DNA from: Lachnospiraceae bacterium | Lineage (GTDB): Bacteria > Bacillota > Clostridia > Lachnospirales > Lachnospiraceae | Assembly (NCBI GenBank): GCA_910576125.1 | Contig: CAJTHM010000004.1 | Span: forward strand, 240,869 to 304,868 | Direction: 5' to 3' | DNA length: 64,000 bases | Shown here: in pieces, positions 33,870 through 42,534 of the stretch | How positions within the stretch are numbered: the first letter of the stretch is position 1 | Layout of the letters: every line of letters begins with the position of its first letter | Translations under genes and position numbers: made by a program | Notes under the pieces: model-generated | Told to the model about the DNA's origin: nothing | Seen by the model: the letters and a program-made list of their open reading frames with translations, nothing else | The model's database searches: none

Positions 33870-35534
33870 TCAGCCTGTGACCTGCTCCACTTCCGGTATG
33901 GGTTTGAGATTAAAATGAATTTCGATAGAAATGTGTCTTGTTTTGTCGCTGTCTATGGTTTCATGGACAACGATTTCTTTCATCAGGCGGTTTAAGGTGG
34001 AAGCGTCCAGCTCGGTGATGTCCCGGTATTCCTGTATGGATTCCACCCACTGCCTTGCGTCCACGGCAAGCCGGATTTCATCGGCAAGGCGTTTCCGGCC
34101 TTCCTCAGCCTTGGCTTTTAATTCCGCCTGTTCCTTCTGTGTCTTTTCCAGCAGGAGATTGAAGTTTTCTTCTGTGATTCGTCCGGCTACCATATCCTCA
34201 TAGAGCCGCAATACCATCTTTTCCAGCACTTCAATCCGTTCTTCGTCTTTGGCAAGGGTGCGCTCCATCGCTTCCCGCTGGTCTTTCTGCCTGGCATGGC
34301 AGGTATCGGTCAGCCGTCCGGCTACTGCTTCACTGTCTGTCAGGGCAGCGGCGGCGCACTCCCGGATTTTGTTCAGCACAAGGGCATAGAGCGTGTCAAA
34401 CTCAACCCGGTGCTGTGTGCAGTGCTGCTTCCCATAGGCATTATAGGTCTTGCAGGAGAAAATCCGCTTCGGGAACTTCTCATGCGTGGTGCGGATGGTG
34501 AGAGCCTTTCCGCACTCCCCGCATTTTATCAGCCCTGCAAAGAGGTTGATTTCCCCGGATTTGCCCGGTCGCTGGCGGGATTTCAGTTTTTCCTGCACAA
34601 TCGCAAAGTCCTTTTTGTCCACCAGCGGCTCATGCGTCCCCTCCACCACAATCCAGTCCTCCGGCTTCTTGTCCCGGATAGTGCCGATTTTAAAGCGGTA
34701 CTCGGTCTTTTGGGAAGCGATTGCGCCGGTGTAGACGGGGTTCATCAGGATTTCCTTAATCACGGAGAAGTCCCAGACGTACCGCCCGTTTTCCGGGTCT
34801 TTCTTTTCCCATTTGGTGCGGATGTTCCGGTGTCCCCGCTTCCGGTTCCACCATGTCGGGCAGGGGTGCTTTTCTTCCTCCAGCCTGCGCCGGATGTAGT
34901 TGGGGCCGTGGCCGTCCAGCGCATACCCGAAAATCAGCCGGACAACCGGGGCGGTTTCCCCGTCAATAAGAAGGTGGTTCTTGTCCTCCGGGTCTTTCTT
35001 GTAGCCAAACGGGGCGATACAGCCGGTGAACTGGCCTTTCTGCGCCTTCAGCACATAGGAAGAATGGACTTTCTTGGAAATATCCTTGCTGTACATTTCA
35101 TTCAGGATATTTTTAAAGGGCGCAATGTCGTTGTTGTCCCGCATGGTGTCGATACCGTCATTCATGGCGATGTAGCGCACACCGTTTCTTGGGAAGAAGT
35201 CCTCGATAAGCTGCCCGGTCTGCAAGTAGTTCCGTCCTAACCTCGATAAATCCTTTGTAATCACAAGGTTTACTTGTTTCCGCTCGATGGCTTTCAACAT
35301 CCGTTTCAGGTCGGGGCGTTCCATATTCAAGCCGGTAAAGCCATCGTCCTGATAGACTGCCACAACCTCCCATCCCTGCTTTTCGCAGAACTTTTCCAGC
35401 ATATCCCGCTGGTTTTCGATACTTGCACTTGTGCCGTCAAGGTCATCATCTTTTGAGAGCCTGCAATAAATCGCTGCCCGGAATCCCCTGGCAAGTGCTG
35501 TGTCAATCACATCATAATTGAATCCGTTCATCAT
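33870..35534 (-). CDS. Large serine recombinase of the nested element
   Basis: 554-aa TnpX-type recombinase. Catalytic Ser27 in AIYCRLSKDDDLDG; arginine motif VITKDLSRLGRNYLQTG; recombinase domain with APFGYKKDPEDKNHLLIDGE and MNPVYTGAIASQ; zinc ribbon KCGECGKALTIRT; a coiled coil (ALEKM-type, here EVLEKMVLRLYEDMVAGRIT) and the DUF4368-like C terminus ending RHISIEIHFNLKPIPEVEQ. Placed at the left end of the element with its stop codon toward the terminus, as expected for the enzyme that inserted this element into maff2. Confidence 0.93.
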   Translation of the reverse strand: MMNGFNYDVIDTALARGFRAAIYCRLSKDDDLDGTSASIENQRDMLEKFCEKQGWEVVAVYQDDGFTGLNMERPDLKRMLKAIERKQVNLVITKDLSRLGRNYLQTGQLIEDFFPRNGVRYIAMNDGIDTMRDNNDIAPFKNILNEMYSKDISKKVHSSYVLKAQKGQFTGCIAPFGYKKDPEDKNHLLIDGETAPVVRLIFGYALDGHGPNYIRRRLEEEKHPCPTWWNRKRGHRNIRTKWEKKDPENGRYVWDFSVIKEILMNPVYTGAIASQKTEYRFKIGTIRDKKPEDWIVVEGTHEPLVDKKDFAIVQEKLKSRQRPGKSGEINLFAGLIKCGECGKALTIRTTHEKFPKRIFSCKTYNAYGKQHCTQHRVEFDTLYALVLNKIRECAAAALTDSEAVAGRLTDTCHARQKDQREAMERTLAKDEERIEVLEKMVLRLYEDMVAGRITEENFNLLLEKTQKEQAELKAKAEEGRKRLADEIRLAVDARQWVESIQEYRDITELDASTLNRLMKEIVVHETIDSDKTRHISIEIHFNLKPIPEVEQVTG

Positions 35535-35540
35535 AACCGT

Positions 35541-35744
35541 TTACCCGCACAATCCAGACGGAACACGGTCACTTGGAACCTCACCCTTATTATACTTCAT
35601 TTCTTGTGTTTTAGCAAGATATTCTTTATCTATTTTTCTGGTGTGTTTCTGTGCGATAAGGCTCACGAAAACGTCCGTAGCGTCCAGTTCGCCGTCAAAT
35701 ACTGTGGTGACATGAATCTCTGTTTTATTTTTCGCCATAGGCAT
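35541..35744 (-). CDS. Small protein upstream of the recombinase (TnpW-position)
   Basis: 67 aa: MPMAKNKTEIHVTTVFDGEL then DATDVFVSLIAQKHTRKIDK. GGAGG lies 4 nt before ATG 35744 (10 nt before the second ATG). It is 6 bp upstream of the recombinase gene, the same place occupied by TnpW in the outer transposon, though the sequence is different. Possibly a directionality or expression partner of the recombinase. Confidence 0.6.
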   Translation of the reverse strand: MPMAKNKTEIHVTTVFDGELDATDVFVSLIAQKHTRKIDKEYLAKTQEMKYNKGEVPSDRVPSGLCG

Positions 35745-35784
35745 TTGTCCTCCATACATGAAAACAGCCAGACAGGGAAGGTCG

Positions 35785-35968
35785 GCAACGAAGTCCGGCA
35801 ACGGGCTTCAAAAAACCTTGGAACTAATCCTTGTCTGGCAGTTGGGTTATTTTATACTTTTTCTTTTATTTTTCTGTTGCTTTGGTTGTTAAAGGGGAGA
35901 AAAGCCGATAGTTACGGGATTTTCCCCGGCAACCGGCTCGGCAACGGGACAGCAACGAAGTGTGCAAC
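35785..35968. repeat. GCAAC iteron-like repeats, two clusters
   Basis: GCAAC at 35785 and 35798 (CGGCAACG context), and at 35929, 35941, 35952 and 35964, the latter four spaced 12, 11 and 12 bp. Between recombinase and primase/helicase genes; candidate replication origin or recombinase-binding array. Confidence 0.55.
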
Positions 35969-35991
35969 GGGCTGTCATTTGCCGGATTTTT

Positions 35992-37389
35992 TCAGAAAGG
36001 AAGTTCCATCTGCTCCGGCACTGGTGTAAATCCCTCTAGCGTTTTTCCCGCCCCGTTGCCGGTGTCCGTTGTCGGTTGCTCCCGTTCCCATCCTTTTTGT
36101 CTGCCGTATCCGGCAAACATCCGGGGATTGGAGAAATACTTCCAGCCGGTGACGCACTGGTTCATTATCTCGTTGATTTCCCGGATTTCCCATTGTTTCG
36201 GCTCGTCAAAAGCGTGGTTTAAGGCTTCTTTGTAAAGCTGTTTGGAGCAGACGGTATCGCCGGGGCAGCTGTCAAGGAAAGCCTGAATCATCCCGGCTTT
36301 AGTGTCCTCCGGCATAAAGTCCCGCTGGTGTTCTTTTAGATGGCGCACCATTTCCGGGCTGAATGTCAGCTTCCATCTGCCGCTTCTGTAAATCTCCATC
36401 GCTTCCGCCCACACTTGGTTTAAATAGGCTCTGGAAGCGGCTTCGTCCTCTAAGATGTGCGTTTCCGCCTGCTCCGGGCATACCTGTATGGGGATGAAGC
36501 GGCGGTTGCCGGAGCGGTCAAGGGGCAGGAAGTCAAGGGCGTTGGACGTGCCGCCGAACACGCACTGCCTTGGGCGGTCTGCCGGGTGGGTTTCATAGGG
36601 TATCTTGTAAACCTCCTTCTGGCGGCTCAAAAATGACTTGATTTCCTCTATGCTCTTGGCGTTTGCGGTGGCAATCATCTCCGACATCTCGATTATCCAG
36701 TGGCCTTGCAGCTTGCGGTATACGTTGTCGTCGTCCAGCTTCCGTAAATCATCGGAGAACCACTCGTCTTTGACCGCCAGCAGGCGGAAGAAGGTGGACT
36801 TCCCGGCTCCCTGACCGCCTACCAGACAGAGCATGATTTCAAATTTACAGCCGGGGGAAAATGCCCGGTGGATGGCTCCCAATAAGAACAGGCGCAGGGA
36901 TTGGTAAGTGTAATCGTCCTCACTGGCTCCCAGAAAGTGCCGCAGGCAGGAGCGTATCCGTTCGGTTCCATCCCATGTCAGGCTGTTTAAATACTCCCGG
37001 ACGGGGTGATAGCTGTTCTGGTGGGCGGCAAGGTCGGCGGCGTCCTGTATCTTCTTTTCGCTTGTCAGGCCGTAGGTTTCTTCCAGATACAGCCGGATAT
37101 ATTTCATGTCGGTGTCGGTCATGGGGCTGTCCGGGGTTCTTTTGTAGCCGATAGGTTTTAAAATGTCGGTGCGGTCGGTCAGAAGGTTATAAGCAACCGC
37201 CCCGGACAGGAGCGGGTCGCACTGGAACACGGTCAGGCAGTTGCTCATGCTGTTGCGGAAACCGCCTTTCTCGGTGGTTTCCAGCATGGCCTTTACTTCC
37301 TCAACGCTCCGGGGCGGCTCGGCGCTGTCTGCCATGTTCGCTATTTCTTGCCGTATCTGGGGCGGTAAGTTCTGCCATCCGTCTTTCAA
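35992..37389 (-). CDS. VirE/D5-type primase-helicase (virulence-associated E family)
   Basis: 465-aa AAA-type helicase. Walker A is CLVGGQGAGKSTFFRLL; downstream LQGHWIIEMSEM carries the Walker B-like acidic pair; FGGTSNALDFLPLDRSGNRR is the sensor/arginine region typical of the VirE family. The N-terminal region is the family linker. Start TTG 37389 (MKDGWQNLPPQ) with GAGGAA nearby lies 89 bp inside the primase gene. Together with the CHC2 zinc-finger protein it likely replicates the excised circle. Confidence 0.85.
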   Translation of the reverse strand: MKDGWQNLPPQIRQEIANMADSAEPPRSVEEVKAMLETTEKGGFRNSMSNCLTVFQCDPLLSGAVAYNLLTDRTDILKPIGYKRTPDSPMTDTDMKYIRLYLEETYGLTSEKKIQDAADLAAHQNSYHPVREYLNSLTWDGTERIRSCLRHFLGASEDDYTYQSLRLFLLGAIHRAFSPGCKFEIMLCLVGGQGAGKSTFFRLLAVKDEWFSDDLRKLDDDNVYRKLQGHWIIEMSEMIATANAKSIEEIKSFLSRQKEVYKIPYETHPADRPRQCVFGGTSNALDFLPLDRSGNRRFIPIQVCPEQAETHILEDEAASRAYLNQVWAEAMEIYRSGRWKLTFSPEMVRHLKEHQRDFMPEDTKAGMIQAFLDSCPGDTVCSKQLYKEALNHAFDEPKQWEIREINEIMNQCVTGWKYFSNPRMFAGYGRQKGWEREQPTTDTGNGAGKTLEGFTPVPEQMELPF

Positions 37390-37948
37390 GGTTCCTCACT
37401 TCCTTTCCGTGTCCTGTGATAAGTTCTGCCCGCTCCCGGATGTCCCCGGAGAGAAGCACGTCCATCAGGTATTCCAGACGGCTTATATTTTGCAGGGCTT
37501 CCGTAAACCGGGGGTTCCATGCTTCGTCCGGCTGGCGTGGGGCGTATTCTTCCTTCCAGCGGCGCAGGAGATGGTAATAGTCAGACAGCACACGGAAACA
37601 GTGCCGCTCCATGCGCTTAAATTTCTGTTCCTCGGTTTCCCTCCGCAGGCGTGGACGGATGGGCTGCTTCCCGGCGTTCCTCCCGTCCTCATAAGGGATG
37701 GAGAAGTCCTGCGCCAGCATGAGGGCGGCTTCCCTGCTCCCGATACCGTGAAGCCGGGAAACAAAATCAATCACGTCCCCGGTGGCTCCGCAGCCGAAAC
37801 AGTAAAAGCGGCGGTCAACCTTCATGCTTGGGTTCCTGTCGTTGTGGAACGGGCAGACACACATCCCGTTCCGGTTTACTTTAATTCCATAATGCTCTGC
37901 AGCCTGCATTGTGGTGACGGACTGCTTCACGGCTTCAAATACGTTCAA
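37301..37948 (-). CDS. CHC2 zinc-finger DNA primase-like protein
   Basis: 215 aa. N-terminal CHC2 zinc finger: NRNGMCVCPFHNDRNPSMKV then FYCFGCGATGDVIDFVSRLH (C-x2-H ... C-x2-C), the primer-initiation module of DnaG-like primases. The Toprim catalytic domain is absent; the rest is helical and basic (RLRRETEEQKFKRMERHCFR). Overlaps the VirE-type helicase gene, which suggests the two act as a unit. Confidence 0.85.
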   Translation of the reverse strand: MNVFEAVKQSVTTMQAAEHYGIKVNRNGMCVCPFHNDRNPSMKVDRRFYCFGCGATGDVIDFVSRLHGIGSREAALMLAQDFSIPYEDGRNAGKQPIRPRLRRETEEQKFKRMERHCFRVLSDYYHLLRRWKEEYAPRQPDEAWNPRFTEALQNISRLEYLMDVLLSGDIRERAELITGHGKEVRNLERRMAELTAPDTARNSEHGRQRRAAPER

Positions 37949-38073
37949 TAGGCGTTCCCTCCTGATAATCCCAACGTGGGCGGCACAATGTCGCTCACGT
38001 TGTCTGTAAATCTTTCCAGTTCAAAATAAAAAGGCGCTTGTCTGCGGTTTGAAATCACAAAACAAGTGCCTGT

Positions 38074-39663
38074 TTAAAGTTCCATATTCTGTTGTTTCTG
38101 TGTCCGGGGCGGCTTCTGTTTCCCTGCCTGCTCCTGCCGGATGCGTTCCTGCCGCCCTTTCAGGTTCCCCTGTACGGACGGTTTCTTCCCCGGCTCGGCG
38201 GTCTGGCGGTACTGCTCGGACGGCAATACCTGATTGAGCCAGCGGCGCACATCCCGCAGCACTTTTACATCTGCCTGAACCGCTTCCAGCTCCTCCCCCT
38301 GTTCCGGCAGGGCAGAAGCAAGCTGTTCCCGTTCGGATTCCAAATCTTTGCGGGAGTAAGAGTTGCCTTTCAGGTTGGCTTTCAAATACCGGATGGCGGC
38401 ATTGTAAGCGTCCAGTTCTTCCCGGTGGCTCTCCGCAAACTGCTCCTTTTTCTTCTTCCAGCCGATGGCGGCATACTCCTTATGGACTGGCTTGTTGGCT
38501 TCGTATTTGTCGATGTAGGACAGCATGGTGTCGATGGCTTTGATACGCTTCTCGCTTTTTTTCACGCCCTCCATGACAGAAACGGCGGTCTGGCTGATTT
38601 CGTCCAGCCGGGTGTCAAGGCTCTCCACGGTGGAGATTCCTTTTTTCCGCAGAAAATCCATTGCCGCCTGTACCTTGTTGAAGTCGGCAACTGTGCCTTT
38701 GAGCTTCCCTCTGGAAGTCCAGTCGGCACGCTGTCCGCTCCGCAGTTCTAAATACTGTGAGAGCAGCTCCGGTATGGTCGGTTCCTTCGTCTGCTCCAAT
38801 GCTTCCATCAGAGCGGCTTTTTTCTCTTTTAAATCGCCAATCCAGCCTTTTAAGTGGCGCACCATCTGGCGGATGGACTGCATGAGGGAGTTGGCGGATT
38901 TGATGTCCCGGTTCAGGTTGCCGATGCTGGTCTGGATTCCCTTCTTCTCCATCTGACAGACGGCAGGCCCCATGTGGACGGTGGGGATTTTATCAATCCC
39001 CTGTCGGGCATAGGAGCGCAGGTCAAGCCGTTCCGGGCGGCTGTTGGCTTCCAGATAGCGGTTGGCCGTGTCCGCCCATCCCTGCCGCCAGATTTCAGCG
39101 TATTTCCGGTCGTTCCAATCTACGGTGTTCTCCTTGTGGCTTTTCCATCTGCCGGACGGGAGCCGGATGCGTTCCCCATTCTCATCAAGGTCATATACTT
39201 TTCGGCTCTTGGGGAGCCATTTCCCTTTTTCGTCCATCGCCCGCATGGTGAGCAGGATATGGGCGTGGGGGTTCCCGTCCCCTTTGTCATGGATGGCAAA
39301 GTCGGCTATCATGCCTTTGGAAACAAAAAACTCCCGGCAGTAGTCACGGATAAGGTCGGCGTGCTGTTCCGATGGGATTTCCCTTGGGATGGCAAGCACG
39401 AACCTCCGGGCAAGCTGGGAGTTCCATTGTTTTTCCTGCGCTTCGGCAGAGTTCCATAGGGTGTTGCGGTCGGCATACTCCGGCGGTGCATGGGGCGGGA
39501 GCATGATTTCTTTGTGGGTGACCTCGTTCTTGTAGGGATAGTATTTCTGCTCTTGGTCATATTCAGAGAATAGTTTCTCGCCGCTCTGGTAGGCGGCGGC
39601 AGAAACAGCGGATTCATTGTTGCTCCGCTTGATGATTGTGATTTTACAGTGCGGGCATGGCAA
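38074..39663 (-). CDS. MOBQ (MobA/MobL) relaxase of the nested element
   Basis: 529 aa. N-terminal relaxase domain with AVSAAAYQSGEKLFSEYD (the Tyr-containing motif of the family), LARRFVLAIPREIPSEQH and the metal-binding histidine motif AIHDKGDGNPHAHILLTMR. The remainder is a long coiled-coil C terminus (IGDLKEKKAALMEALEQTKE) with a basic end. It should act on the oriT-like site at 40926-40975. Not related in sequence to the ICE relaxases. Confidence 0.9.
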   Translation of the reverse strand: MPCPHCKITIIKRSNNESAVSAAAYQSGEKLFSEYDQEQKYYPYKNEVTHKEIMLPPHAPPEYADRNTLWNSAEAQEKQWNSQLARRFVLAIPREIPSEQHADLIRDYCREFFVSKGMIADFAIHDKGDGNPHAHILLTMRAMDEKGKWLPKSRKVYDLDENGERIRLPSGRWKSHKENTVDWNDRKYAEIWRQGWADTANRYLEANSRPERLDLRSYARQGIDKIPTVHMGPAVCQMEKKGIQTSIGNLNRDIKSANSLMQSIRQMVRHLKGWIGDLKEKKAALMEALEQTKEPTIPELLSQYLELRSGQRADWTSRGKLKGTVADFNKVQAAMDFLRKKGISTVESLDTRLDEISQTAVSVMEGVKKSEKRIKAIDTMLSYIDKYEANKPVHKEYAAIGWKKKKEQFAESHREELDAYNAAIRYLKANLKGNSYSRKDLESEREQLASALPEQGEELEAVQADVKVLRDVRRWLNQVLPSEQYRQTAEPGKKPSVQGNLKGRQERIRQEQAGKQKPPRTQKQQNMEL

Positions 39664-39771
39664 GTATGCGCCCTCCTTTCTCCCGGATTCCGGGCATAGA
39701 AAAAGCAGGATACCTTTTCAGATTTCCTGCTTGGGTGTACCGCTGGTGGGCGGCGGAATATTTGGTTATAT

Positions 39772-40626
39772 TTACATCAATCCGCCCCCGTAGAATGTTT
39801 CGATTGCCTGTGAGATAAATTCCGCCGTTCCTTCTCCATACCGCTTATCTATCTTGGATTTTGTCGGCTCTGTGTTTTGGAACCATGCAAGATATTTCAT
39901 CATGCCGGATTCTTCCTTTATCTGCGTAAGCTGTTTCATCACAAAGCCGTATTCTCCAACCAGTTCCTTTACTTCAAAAGAATCGGTAGGACAGTTTTTC
40001 TTCCCGGCAAGCTTTTCCATGACTGCTTCTATGCGTTTGCCATAGCCTTTCACCACATCCTTGCCTAACGGATTGGCGGATGCCGCCTTATAGGCTTCCT
40101 TCCCACCGTACCACTCCACAACCTTTGCATATTTTTTCTGCATATCTTCCGAGGACACCACTTCCATAAAATGCTTTTTCCACTCATCAACGCCCCCAAA
40201 TTCATCTACGGCAATCTTACGCATCTTTTCAGGCATACGTTCATAAGTCAGTCGGAACATTTCTTCCACTTCTTTTTTGTCAAAAATCGCAAAATCCATT
40301 TTATTATCTCCTTTCAAAATACTGTCAATGCTGGCAATCAAACGCTCCATGCGTTCCTTTTTTACTGTCAGCATTTTCCTCTGCATTTGTAAAATCTGGT
40401 TCCTGTCAAGAGCCGGGTTCGCCATAATCGCTTTGATTTCCTTCAAAGGAATATCAAACTCACGGAAAAACAAAATCTGTTGCAATGTTTCCAATGCTTT
40501 ATCGTCATAAAGCCGGTATCCCGCTTCGCTTTTGTCTGTCGGCTTCAAAAGACCGATTTCATCATAGTAGTGAAGCGTGCGCACGCTGATACCTGTTAAA
40601 TCTGATATTTCCTTTACTGTCCTCAT
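39772..40626 (-). CDS. MerR/TipA-family regulator
   Basis: 284 aa. MerR N terminus: MRTVKEISDLTGISVRTLHY then YDEIGLLKPTDKSEAGYRLY, the dimer helix KKERMERLIASIDSILKGDN, and a TipAS-like C-terminal ligand domain (MFRLTYERMPEKMRKIAVDE ... FGGVDEWKKHF). GGAGG lies 9 nt before ATG 40626. TipA-type domains bind cyclic thiopeptides or other drugs, so this may sense an antibiotic; no obvious target gene besides itself. Confidence 0.87.
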   Translation of the reverse strand: MRTVKEISDLTGISVRTLHYYDEIGLLKPTDKSEAGYRLYDDKALETLQQILFFREFDIPLKEIKAIMANPALDRNQILQMQRKMLTVKKERMERLIASIDSILKGDNKMDFAIFDKKEVEEMFRLTYERMPEKMRKIAVDEFGGVDEWKKHFMEVVSSEDMQKKYAKVVEWYGGKEAYKAASANPLGKDVVKGYGKRIEAVMEKLAGKKNCPTDSFEVKELVGEYGFVMKQLTQIKEESGMMKYLAWFQNTEPTKSKIDKRYGEGTAEFISQAIETFYGGGLM

Positions 40627-40656
40627 TGCCGCCAACCTCCTGTTCCTGATATACAC

Positions 40657-40687
40657 ACTTTAATCTATTACGCACCGTGAGGGTCAA
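40657..40687 (-). promoter_or_regulatory. MerR-type promoter with 19-bp spacer
   Basis: Minus-strand TTGACC (40687-40682) and TAAAGT (40662-40657) are 19 bp apart, the overlong spacing that MerR-family activators correct. Confidence 0.55.
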
Positions 40688-40925
40688 TAGTTTTTTTCAA
40701 ATTTTTCTTTGAGTATATCATCTTTCTATCCACATCGGAAGAAGCAGCGCAGAATGATATAAAACTTGCTGACCGGGAATAGCTGGCGGCACAAGGTGTT
40801 CCCGGCGGCAAGCCCACAAAGGGGTAGCTGGCGGAGCCAGCGCAGGGGAAGGGTAGCTTCCCCTGTGATGATTGGAGCAGATTGAAAATCTGCAGAAATC
40901 ATCTGCTGTCCGCAGGACGCTCCCG

Positions 40926-40975
40926 GCAGGGCGCAATGCACCACTTCCCTAAGTGGTGTATAATTGCGCCCTCTT
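40926..40975 (+). other. Predicted oriT of the nested element (IncQ/MOBQ type)
   Basis: Inverted repeat CACCACTT-ccct-AAGTGGTG (40939-40958), then TATAATTGCGCCCT. MOBQ plasmids such as RSF1010 have an inverted repeat followed by a TAAGTGCGCCCT nick region, so the layout and the TGCGCCCT core agree. An outer pair AGGGCGCAAT/ATTGCGCCCT encloses the repeat. The MOBQ relaxase gene is 1.3 kb away. Confidence 0.65.
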
Positions 40976-41076
40976 TCAGAGGGGGATTTTCCAACTTGTC
41001 ACTTTGGAAGCTAAATTTGCAAGCGGAATATCCAGAAGTCAGGAATCAGCCGTACCGATTGTGCCATAGGCGGCAT

Positions 41077-41202
41077 AAATCAGAACGCGCCCGGCTCGTT
41101 CTGATTTTTCCACACATGGAAAGCCGCCAATGTGAGCGCGCCCGACTCGTCCACGTTAAAACTTCCCTTGCAAAATCAAGATGCGCCCGGCGCACTTTGA
41201 TT
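41077..41202. repeat. Three consecutive hairpins with conserved 9-nt loops
   Basis: Hairpin 1: AAATCAGAACG/CGTTCTGATTT, loop CGCCCGGCT (41088-41096). Hairpin 2: GTGAGCG/CGTCCAC, loop CGCCCGACT (41139-41147). Hairpin 3: AATCAAGATG/CACTTTGATT, loop CGCCCGGCG (41184-41192). Stems differ, loops are conserved. They follow the stop codon of the gene at 41217. The rest of 40688-41216 has further small hairpins but no gene. Confidence 0.7.
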
Positions 41203-41216
41203 CTGGAACGGGCTTT

Positions 41217-41732
41217 TTACCGTTCCTGCTGTTTCGGCTTCTTGTCGGGATAGAGCTTCCCGGCAACAACGGCGGCATGGCTCTTTATCTTGATTTCTCC
41301 CTCCTGCTCGCTGCGTTTTGCGTTCCGGTAGCCTTCATCGGAAAGGTAGAAACGGAACCGTTCCCCCTTAAAACCGACAAAGCACTGCTTCTGTACTTCC
41401 AGCGTAATCATGTGCCGGGTTTCCGGGCGGAATCGTTCTATCCCGGACAGGTCATGCCCCTGCATGATTGGCTCCTGTGCCTTTGCCGCCGCAAGCCGCT
41501 GGCGGATGGAATTGTCACGCTCTGCAAGGAACCGGGCTTTTGTGACGGCAACAAACTGGCTGCACTCCGGCTCCGGTATCTTTTCCAGCTTTCGGATGGC
41601 GTTCTCCACGATTGCCTTTGTCAGTAAGTCCTTTATCACCGGCACGATTTCTTTCATGCCCGCAAGGGTTTCCGCCTTGGTCGGTGCGGCATACTGGCAG
41701 ATAATATCCAGCTCGCTTTTTGAAAATTTCAT
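41217..41732 (-). CDS. Conserved mobile-element protein, unknown
   Basis: 171 aa, helical and basic: MKFSKSELDIICQYAAPTKA, then DLLTKAIVENAIRKLEKIPE, and a beta-rich tail (RHMITLEVQKQCFVGFKGER, FYLSDEGYRNAKRSEQEG). It is in an operon with a DUF3847 protein and a replication-type winged helix protein, so a replication or mobilization accessory role is plausible. Overlaps the DUF3847 gene by 4 bp. Family not recognised with certainty. Confidence 0.55.
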   Translation of the reverse strand: MKFSKSELDIICQYAAPTKAETLAGMKEIVPVIKDLLTKAIVENAIRKLEKIPEPECSQFVAVTKARFLAERDNSIRQRLAAAKAQEPIMQGHDLSGIERFRPETRHMITLEVQKQCFVGFKGERFRFYLSDEGYRNAKRSEQEGEIKIKSHAAVVAGKLYPDKKPKQQER

Positions 41733-42022
41733 TCCGTGTCCTCCTTCCGGTTTTCGGCAAGAACCTGTGCCACAAGACGCTTCGTGTCGCCCCGGTGGAA
41801 CAATACTTTTAAGATGGTGCTGACCTGCTCGTCCGTCACGGATTCCGGGTGGGGGAGATGGCTTTCCAGCATAGCCCCTCTGGTGCAGAGCCGGTGTGTC
41901 CGTTCCTTCCGGTTCAGGGTCTTTATCTGGTGTTCCAGCATTTTCTCCTTATGCTGCGCCCGCCGCAGCCTTGCTTCGGTCTTTTCAATCTCCTGATTCA
42001 GTTTTTCCAGCTTCTCATTCAT
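41729..42022 (-). CDS. DUF3847-family protein
   Basis: 97 aa: coiled coil MNEKLEKLNQEIEKTEARLR ... RAQHKEKMLEHQIKTLNRKE, then RTHRLCTRGAMLESHLPHPE and a C-terminal helix. DUF3847 proteins accompany MobA-type relaxases in Firmicutes elements and resemble MobC-like accessory proteins; function untested. GGAGG lies upstream within the end of the preceding gene (overlap 8 bp). Confidence 0.7.
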   Translation of the reverse strand: MNEKLEKLNQEIEKTEARLRRAQHKEKMLEHQIKTLNRKERTHRLCTRGAMLESHLPHPESVTDEQVSTILKVLFHRGDTKRLVAQVLAENRKEDTE

Positions 42023-42353
42023 GGGCGGCGTCCTCCTTGGGGAGCAGGATATAGATGTGGCTGACCTCTCCGATTCCCTGACGGACACGCATAATCATCC
42101 CGGCCTGTTCCAGCTCGTTCAGGGAACGCTTGCAGGTCTGGGGGCTTCGGGAGAGTGCCGCCGCTATCTCCATGACGGGGAAGCGGATAAACAGAATCCC
42201 GTTGCTGTCCTCGGTTCCCCTTGTCAGGATTTCATCCAGCAGGCGGGCGTACATGACTTTTGCCGTGTTGCTGACCGGCAGGCGGAGTGTCGCTCTTGGG
42301 AGCGGCATACAGGGCGGCAGGTGTGTTCCGGTTATCATAAACTCATAATTCAT
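42015..42353 (-). CDS. Replication-initiator-type winged helix protein
   Basis: 112 aa: LPVSNTAKVMYARLLDEILT and GILFIRFPVMEIAAALSRSP then QTCKRSLNELEQAGMIMRVR, a winged helix like the N-terminal domain of RepA/DnaD-type replication initiators of Firmicutes. Only this domain is present. It overlaps the small upstream gene by 11 bp. Probably takes part in replication of the excised element. Confidence 0.65.
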   Translation of the reverse strand: MNYEFMITGTHLPPCMPLPRATLRLPVSNTAKVMYARLLDEILTRGTEDSNGILFIRFPVMEIAAALSRSPQTCKRSLNELEQAGMIMRVRQGIGEVSHIYILLPKEDAAHE

Positions 42354-42534
42354 TGGGTGGTGTCCTCCTTTTGGCTCGTTTGGATAGGTAGCGGGGGCAG
42401 TCGATCATGACAGCCCGGAAACTCTGCTTGCACTCATGCTGGCATTTCCGGCAGAGTTCATTGTAGCTTCTGCGCCCCCGGTCGTTCAGGAAGAAAGCAA
42501 GCTCTTTCTTCCGCTTTTTTGACATTCTCGGCAT
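42343..42534 (-). CDS. Small basic Cys-containing protein
   Basis: 63 aa, strongly basic: MPRMSKKRKKELAFFLNDRG, then NELCRKCQHECKQSFRAVMI and DCPRYLSKRAKRR. Cysteines C-x2-C-x3-C and one more could bind zinc. First gene of the replication/mobilization operon. GGAGG precedes ATG 42534. No family recognised. Confidence 0.6.
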   Translation of the reverse strand: MPRMSKKRKKELAFFLNDRGRRSYNELCRKCQHECKQSFRAVMIDCPRYLSKRAKRRTPPNEL

